Below, one piece after another: positions 6,195 through 9,041 of a stretch of 9,041 nt of DNA. This DNA is from Rhizobiaceae bacterium (lineage in GTDB: Bacteria; Pseudomonadota; Alphaproteobacteria; Rhizobiales; Rhizobiaceae). The stretch lies in NCBI GenBank assembly GCA_913776675.1, contig CAJYRE010000259.1:1-9041 (forward strand), read 5' to 3'. A model generated the notes under the pieces. The model saw nothing but the letters and a program-made list of their open reading frames with translations, searched no databases and was not told the DNA's origin. A program made the translations under genes and the position numbers. The number at the start of each line of letters is the position of its first letter. Position 1 is the first letter of the stretch.

Positions 6195-7052
6195 TCAGGC
6201 CACCATTTGCGGATTGGCATCCATCAGGGCCACCTTCAGCTTTTCCATCGCGCGGGTCTCAATCTGGCGGACACGCTCCTTTGAAATGCCCAGTTCCGCC
6301 CCCAGTTCTTCCAGCGTCGCGCTATCATCGGAAAGACGACGGGCCTGGATAATCAGTGTTTCGCGGCTGTTGAGGTTGCGCATGGCTTCCATCAGCCAAT
6401 CCATCCGGCGTTCGGTGTCAATCATGTCTGTCACCTGTTCGTCCGGGGCGGGTGCGTCGCTCACCAGCATGTCCAGCCGTTCGGAGCCGTCTTCAGACGC
6501 GGTGGAAACCGGCGCATTCAGAGACATGTCATTGGCTGAGAGCCGGGCATCCATGGCCTGTACGTCGGCGATGTTGACACCAATGGCATTGGCAATTTCG
6601 GCATGAATGGCCTGATCGGTCAGGCGTTGGTCGCCTTGGGCCAGTTTGGCCCGCAAGCGGCGCAGGTTGAAGAACAGGGATTTCTGGGCCGAACTTGTGC
6701 CACCGCGCACAATCGACCAGTTGCGCAGGATATAATCCTGCATGGATGCTCTGATCCACCAGCCTGCATAGGTGGAAAAACGAAATTCTCTTTCGGGTTC
6801 AAACCTTGCCGCGGCTTCCAACAGCCCTATATAGCCTTCTTGAATAAGGTCGCTGAGAGGAAGACCGAAGCCTTTGAATTTTGAAGCCATGGCAATCACC
6901 AGACGCATGTGCGACATGGCAATCTGATTACGGGCATTCTGGTCGTTGTTGTCCTTCCAGCGCACAGCAAGATCATGCTCTTCCTGCCGCTCCAGATAGG
7001 GCGCAGCCATGGCACGTTTAATGAACTGCTTGTCAGCTTGCACAGAATTCAC
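6195..7052 (-). CDS. rpoH2: Alternative sigma factor RpoH2 (sigma-32 family, group 2)
   Basis: The 285-aa sigma-70-family factor belongs to the sigma-32 branch. Region 2 (DLIQEGYIGLLEAAARF, about residues 68-84, then FSTYAGWWIRAS) binds core polymerase and the -10. The RpoH box appears as QKSLFFNLRR (123-132). Region 4 has the -35 helix-turn-helix ELGISKERVRQIE (about 252-264). The YILRNWSIVRGGTSSAQK segment is the form I know from RpoH2/RpoHII proteins of rhizobia and Rhodobacter, rather than the main heat-shock RpoH1, which reads more like ILRSWSLVKMGTT. In those relatives RpoH2 serves singlet-oxygen and stationary-phase stress. Start: the frame extends to a TTG at 7076, but GTG 7052 has GGAGGT four bases upstream and gives the usual length. 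It sits downstream of an EcfG-type promoter. Confidence 0.9.
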   Translation of the reverse strand: MNSVQADKQFIKRAMAAPYLERQEEHDLAVRWKDNNDQNARNQIAMSHMRLVIAMASKFKGFGLPLSDLIQEGYIGLLEAAARFEPEREFRFSTYAGWWIRASMQDYILRNWSIVRGGTSSAQKSLFFNLRRLRAKLAQGDQRLTDQAIHAEIANAIGVNIADVQAMDARLSANDMSLNAPVSTASEDGSERLDMLVSDAPAPDEQVTDMIDTERRMDWLMEAMRNLNSRETLIIQARRLSDDSATLEELGAELGISKERVRQIETRAMEKLKVALMDANPQMVA

Positions 7053-7056
7053 GGCC

Positions 7057-7062
7057 ACCTCC
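7057..7062 (-). promoter_or_regulatory. Ribosome binding site deciding the rpoH2 start
   Basis: GGAGGT on the minus strand lies four bases before GTG 7052. It is the strongest Shine-Dalgarno near this end of the gene and falls inside the longer frame, so the TTG 7076 and ATG 7064 starts are unlikely. Confidence 0.8.
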
Positions 7063-7111
7063 ATTCGGTCACGCAAATATTTTGGGCAAAAATGGGTTCG
7101 TTAATCAGGTA

Positions 7112-7156
7112 TGAAGATCTACGTCCGGATTTTGTGTCTGGATCACCAGATCTTCA
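7112..7156 (-). repeat. 9-bp inverted repeat in the rpoH2 leader
   Basis: TGAAGATCT (7112-7120) and AGATCTTCA (7148-7156) are perfect complements separated by 27 bases. If transcription starts near 7159, this forms a stem at the very 5' end of the rpoH2 mRNA. A smaller hairpin, TCTGG/CCAGA (7137-7141 / 7146-7150), overlaps one arm and would compete with it. Confidence 0.5.
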
Positions 7157-7166
7157 CGACACCTAA

Positions 7167-7191
7167 AACTGCTCCGCAGTCAGAAAGTTCC
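7167..7191 (-). promoter_or_regulatory. EcfG/RpoE2-type promoter of rpoH2
   Basis: On the minus strand GGAAC (7191-7187) is followed after exactly 17 bases by GTT (7169-7167). This matches the alphaproteobacterial general-stress sigma consensus GGAAC-N16/17-(C)GTT. Transcription would start near 7158-7160, leaving a leader of about 107 bases before GTG 7052. In Sinorhizobium meliloti and Rhizobium etli, rpoH2 is known to be under this class of sigma factor, so match and context agree. Confidence 0.75.
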
Positions 7192-7330
7192 ATCTGAATG
7201 TCTGGTTTTTTGGACGACTGCCGCTTTTGGGCACACCAAAGCATCCCGCCCTGTTCATTTCGAACCTGAAAGGATGATGGTTGTGCGATTTTTATCTGGC
7301 TTTTCTGACGGCCAGAAACGACCATGCCCT
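7192..7330. other. Remainder of the rpoH2-ubiH intergenic region, no gene seen
   Basis: The stretch between the rpoH2 start and the UbiH stop is about 300 bases. Its rpoH2-side part holds the leader and promoter described separately. Here I see only T-rich runs, a short CTGGC/GCCAG inverted repeat near 7300-7315 and no supported coding frame. A 60-codon minus-strand frame (7143-7325) runs through it and across the EcfG promoter, but it resembles no protein family I know. Confidence 0.5.
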
Positions 7331-7370
7331 TGGAAAAGGGCCAGAGCGCAAGCGATTATAGACTCTGGCC
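7331..7370 (-). terminator. Terminator overlapping the end of the UbiH-family gene
   Basis: On the minus strand GGCCAGAG (7370-7363), which encodes the last residues G-Q-S, pairs perfectly with CTCTGGCC (7346-7339). The TAA stop sits in the 16-base loop, and the stem is followed by CTTTTCC. An alternative small hairpin GCCCTT-TTCC-AAGGGC overlaps the 3' side. The U-tract is short, so termination may be inefficient. Confidence 0.5.
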
Positions 7371-8570
7371 GATCAGCAGTTTCGGATTGTTGGCGGTGGC
7401 GGTTCCAGCGGCTTCCGAAATGAAATAGCTTTTGAGTTTGGGCAGGCGTTCCACCAGTCCCAGTCCGAAATCGCGGGCAATGCGCAGCGGCATGACATCG
7501 TTGGAAAACAGCCGGTTCAGCACGTCGGTGGTAACGCCCATGCGGAATGTGTCAAACCGGCGCCATGCCTGATAGCGTTCCAGCACGTTGACGCTGCCAA
7601 TATCAAGACCCAAACGGTCGGCATCGACAATGGTTTCTGCCAGTGCTGCCACATCCTTGAAACCCAGATTGAGCCCCTGTCCGGAGATGGGGTGAATGCC
7701 GTGGGCCGCATCGCCTGCCAGCGCCAGGCGCGGAGCAATGAACGCGCGGGCCAGCGTGAGTCCCAGCGGAAAGGCCTTGCGGTCGCCCGTGGCACGAATG
7801 GCTCCGAGTTTATGGCCGAAGCGGCGCTCCAGTTCGGTTTCAAAGACCAGATCATCCGAGGCGACCAGGCGATCGGCATCGTCGGTGCGCTCGGTCCACA
7901 CCAAGGATGAACGGTTTCCGGGCAGCGGCAGAATGGCAAAGGGGCCTGCGGGCAGGAAATGTTCTTCGGCAACGCCGTCATGCGGGCGCTCATGGTCCAC
8001 TGTGGTGACAATGCCGGATTGACCATAGGCCCAGGTCACGGTTTTGATCCCAGCCATGTCACGCAGGTGGGAGCGCACACCATCGCAGGCGACAATCAGG
8101 CGCGCTGTGCGCTTTGTGCCATCAGAAAGGCTGATTTCGGCCTGTGCGCCGGTTCCAGAAAAGCCGGTGGCGCGGATGCCATTGCTGACTTTTATCCCGG
8201 CCTTCTTGGCAGCTTTTAGAAGTGCGCCCACCATGGCCACATTGGGCACCATATGAGCAAAAGGTTCGCCATCCTGCACGGTGCCGTCAAAGGTGAGGAA
8301 AACGGGGCGCACGGCATCGCCGGTTTTCGAATCGGTGATGATCATCCGGGTGATGGGTTGGGATTGGGTGACGATTTCATCCCAGATGCCAAAAACGCCC
8401 AGCATCCGGCTTGCGGCGGCAATGATGGCGGAGGCGCGCGGATCTTTCTTCCATTGGTCTTTCGGGGCGGCCTCGATCACCTCAATATCAAGGTGCGGCG
8501 CAGCCAGCTTGACAGCGAGTGCTACTGACAGGCCCACATAGCCGCCGCCCACCACAATCATATCTGTCAT
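7356..8570 (-). CDS. ubiH: UbiH/COQ6-family FAD-dependent hydroxylase of ubiquinone biosynthesis
   Basis: The 404-aa class A flavin monooxygenase should hydroxylate the aromatic ring of a ubiquinone precursor at the cytoplasmic membrane, using NAD(P)H and O2. Motifs: the FAD-binding GxGxxG as GGGYVG (8-13), the DG motif ACDGVRSHLR (161-170), and the second FAD motif LAGDAAHGIHPISGQGLN (284-301, with D287 contacting the flavin ribityl). This last motif is the UbiH/UbiF/VisC/COQ6 signature. Length is normal. Alphaproteobacteria use several relatives (UbiH, UbiF, UbiL, UbiM) with different ring positions, and the sequence alone does not fix which carbon is oxidised, so the symbol names the family. 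Start: ATG 8570 with GAG about four bases upstream. The gene is divergent from tesB with an 86-base gap. Confidence 0.88.
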   Translation of the reverse strand: MTDMIVVGGGYVGLSVALAVKLAAPHLDIEVIEAAPKDQWKKDPRASAIIAAASRMLGVFGIWDEIVTQSQPITRMIITDSKTGDAVRPVFLTFDGTVQDGEPFAHMVPNVAMVGALLKAAKKAGIKVSNGIRATGFSGTGAQAEISLSDGTKRTARLIVACDGVRSHLRDMAGIKTVTWAYGQSGIVTTVDHERPHDGVAEEHFLPAGPFAILPLPGNRSSLVWTERTDDADRLVASDDLVFETELERRFGHKLGAIRATGDRKAFPLGLTLARAFIAPRLALAGDAAHGIHPISGQGLNLGFKDVAALAETIVDADRLGLDIGSVNVLERYQAWRRFDTFRMGVTTDVLNRLFSNDVMPLRIARDFGLGLVERLPKLKSYFISEAAGTATANNPKLLIGQSL

Positions 8571-8656
8571 CGCTCAATTCCTTGCACTGTGTATTGCTTC
8601 TGTACTCTTATATAGAGCAGTTTAACGCATCTTCCTACCACCGGGACTTTTCCAAA
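8571..8656. promoter_or_regulatory. Divergent promoter region of ubiH and tesB
   Basis: This 86-base gap must hold both promoters. The only AT-rich core is CTCTTATATAGAG at 8605-8617 or so, a near-palindrome that could serve as a -10 for either strand. TTGCAC at 8582-8587 is a possible forward -35, but the spacing to TTATAT (8608-8613) is 20 bases, longer than usual. Exact promoters are not resolved. Confidence 0.3.
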
Positions 8657-9041
8657 ATGACGCAGCCATCGCATTCCGCCCCTTCTTCATCCGGCTCCGA
8701 TACGCCCATGGCGCAATTGATCAAAACGCTTGATCTTGAGCCGCTGGAAGTCAACCTGTTTCGGGGCACGAGCCCGCAGGTGGGCTGGCAGCGCGTGTTT
8801 GGCGGGCAGGTGATTGCCCAGGCTCTGGTGGCGGCGCAGCGCTGTGTGGATGAGAATCGTTACGTTCATTCGCTGCATGCCTATTTCATGCGTCCGGGGG
8901 ATCCTTCGGTGCCGATTGTCTATGAGGTTGAGCGCATCCGCGATGGGGCCAGCTTTGCCACGCGCCGGGTGGTGGCTATCCAGCATGGCAAGGCGATTTT
9001 CTCCATGTCAGCCTCGTTTCAATACGATGAAGAGGGGCTTG
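8657..9041 (+). CDS. tesB: Acyl-CoA thioesterase II, TesB type (partial, N-terminal)
   Basis: The first 128 codons of a double-hotdog acyl-CoA thioesterase, which hydrolyses acyl-CoA to free fatty acid and CoA. Seen: LEVNLFRGTSP (about residues 32-42), FGGQVIAQAL (48-57), HSLHAYFMRPGDP and YEVERIRDGASFATRRV, all hallmarks of the first hotdog domain of TesB. The family is about 285-295 aa, so the second domain and the usual Asp/Thr/Gln catalytic residues lie beyond the right edge. The first 17 residues are a Ser/Pro-rich tail, and ATG 8708 (MAQLIKTLDLEPLE) is an alternative start. Neither has a good Shine-Dalgarno. Its pairing with a divergent ubiH-like gene is an arrangement I associate with Rhizobium and Agrobacterium. 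Confidence 0.92.
   Translation, partial: MTQPSHSAPSSSGSDTPMAQLIKTLDLEPLEVNLFRGTSPQVGWQRVFGGQVIAQALVAAQRCVDENRYVHSLHAYFMRPGDPSVPIVYEVERIRDGASFATRRVVAIQHGKAIFSMSASFQYDEEGL

Noticed and set aside
7258..7266. GGTTCGAAA on the minus strand, resembling a tRNA T-loop
   Set aside because: No acceptor, D-arm or anticodon arm can be built around it; the match is only a short coincidence.
7143..7325. A 60-codon minus-strand ORF in the rpoH2-ubiH gap
   Set aside because: It spans the EcfG-type promoter and part of the leader of rpoH2, lacks a ribosome site and resembles nothing known.
7959..8219. Plus-strand ORFs opposite the UbiH-family gene (7692-8541)
   Set aside because: Antisense shadows of a gene with clear FAD-binding motifs.

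Overview
The window looks like chromosomal DNA from an alphaproteobacterium of the Rhizobiales, most likely the Rhizobium/Agrobacterium group. The evidence is: a group-2 heat-shock sigma factor (RpoH2 type) whose upstream region matches the general-stress EcfG/RpoE2 promoter (GGAAC-N17-GTT); a CTTGTC-N17-CTATGC vegetative promoter typical of alphaproteobacteria; an SbmA/BacA-like exporter/permease; and protein sequences that read like rhizobial orthologues. The assignment comes from recognising families, not from a search. No insertion sequence, CRISPR array, tRNA or rRNA is visible, and gene packing is ordinary for a core chromosomal region.

Layout. Positions 1-710 (minus strand) hold the N-terminal membrane half of an SbmA/BacA/YddA-like ABC transporter that runs off the left edge. 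A divergent intergenic region (711-966) carries a palindrome next to that gene, then a promoter, a complete TPP riboswitch (about 816-912) and a probable translation-control platform. These lead into the thiamine-uptake operon thiB-thiP-thiQ (967-4356): periplasmic binding protein, fused two-half permease, ATPase. A 244-base gap with a short candidate leader ORF and a strong hairpin precedes a 509-aa M48 metalloprotease lipoprotein (4601-6130). This converges on rpoH2 (6195-7052, minus strand), and the two genes share a bidirectional terminator. rpoH2 has a GTG start behind a strong Shine-Dalgarno, a structured leader of about 107 nt and the EcfG-type promoter. Beyond it lie a UbiH/COQ6-family flavin hydroxylase (7356-8570, minus strand) and, divergently, the start of a TesB-type acyl-CoA thioesterase (8657 to the right edge).

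How it works together. TPP binding to the leader would shut down production of the thiamine/TPP importer, a standard feedback loop. The rpoH2 unit reads as a cascade in which the general stress sigma factor turns on a second alternative sigma factor. The other genes (envelope protease, quinone hydroxylase, thioesterase) are separate housekeeping units.

I did not find a clear new biological system. The observations most worth checking are the cis-regulatory ones: the thiB-thiP junction (a 12-codon ORF joined by ATGA overlaps at both ends, or an old frameshift), the rpoH2 promoter and leader structure, the riboswitch expression platform, and the leader ORF/hairpin ahead of the M48 gene.
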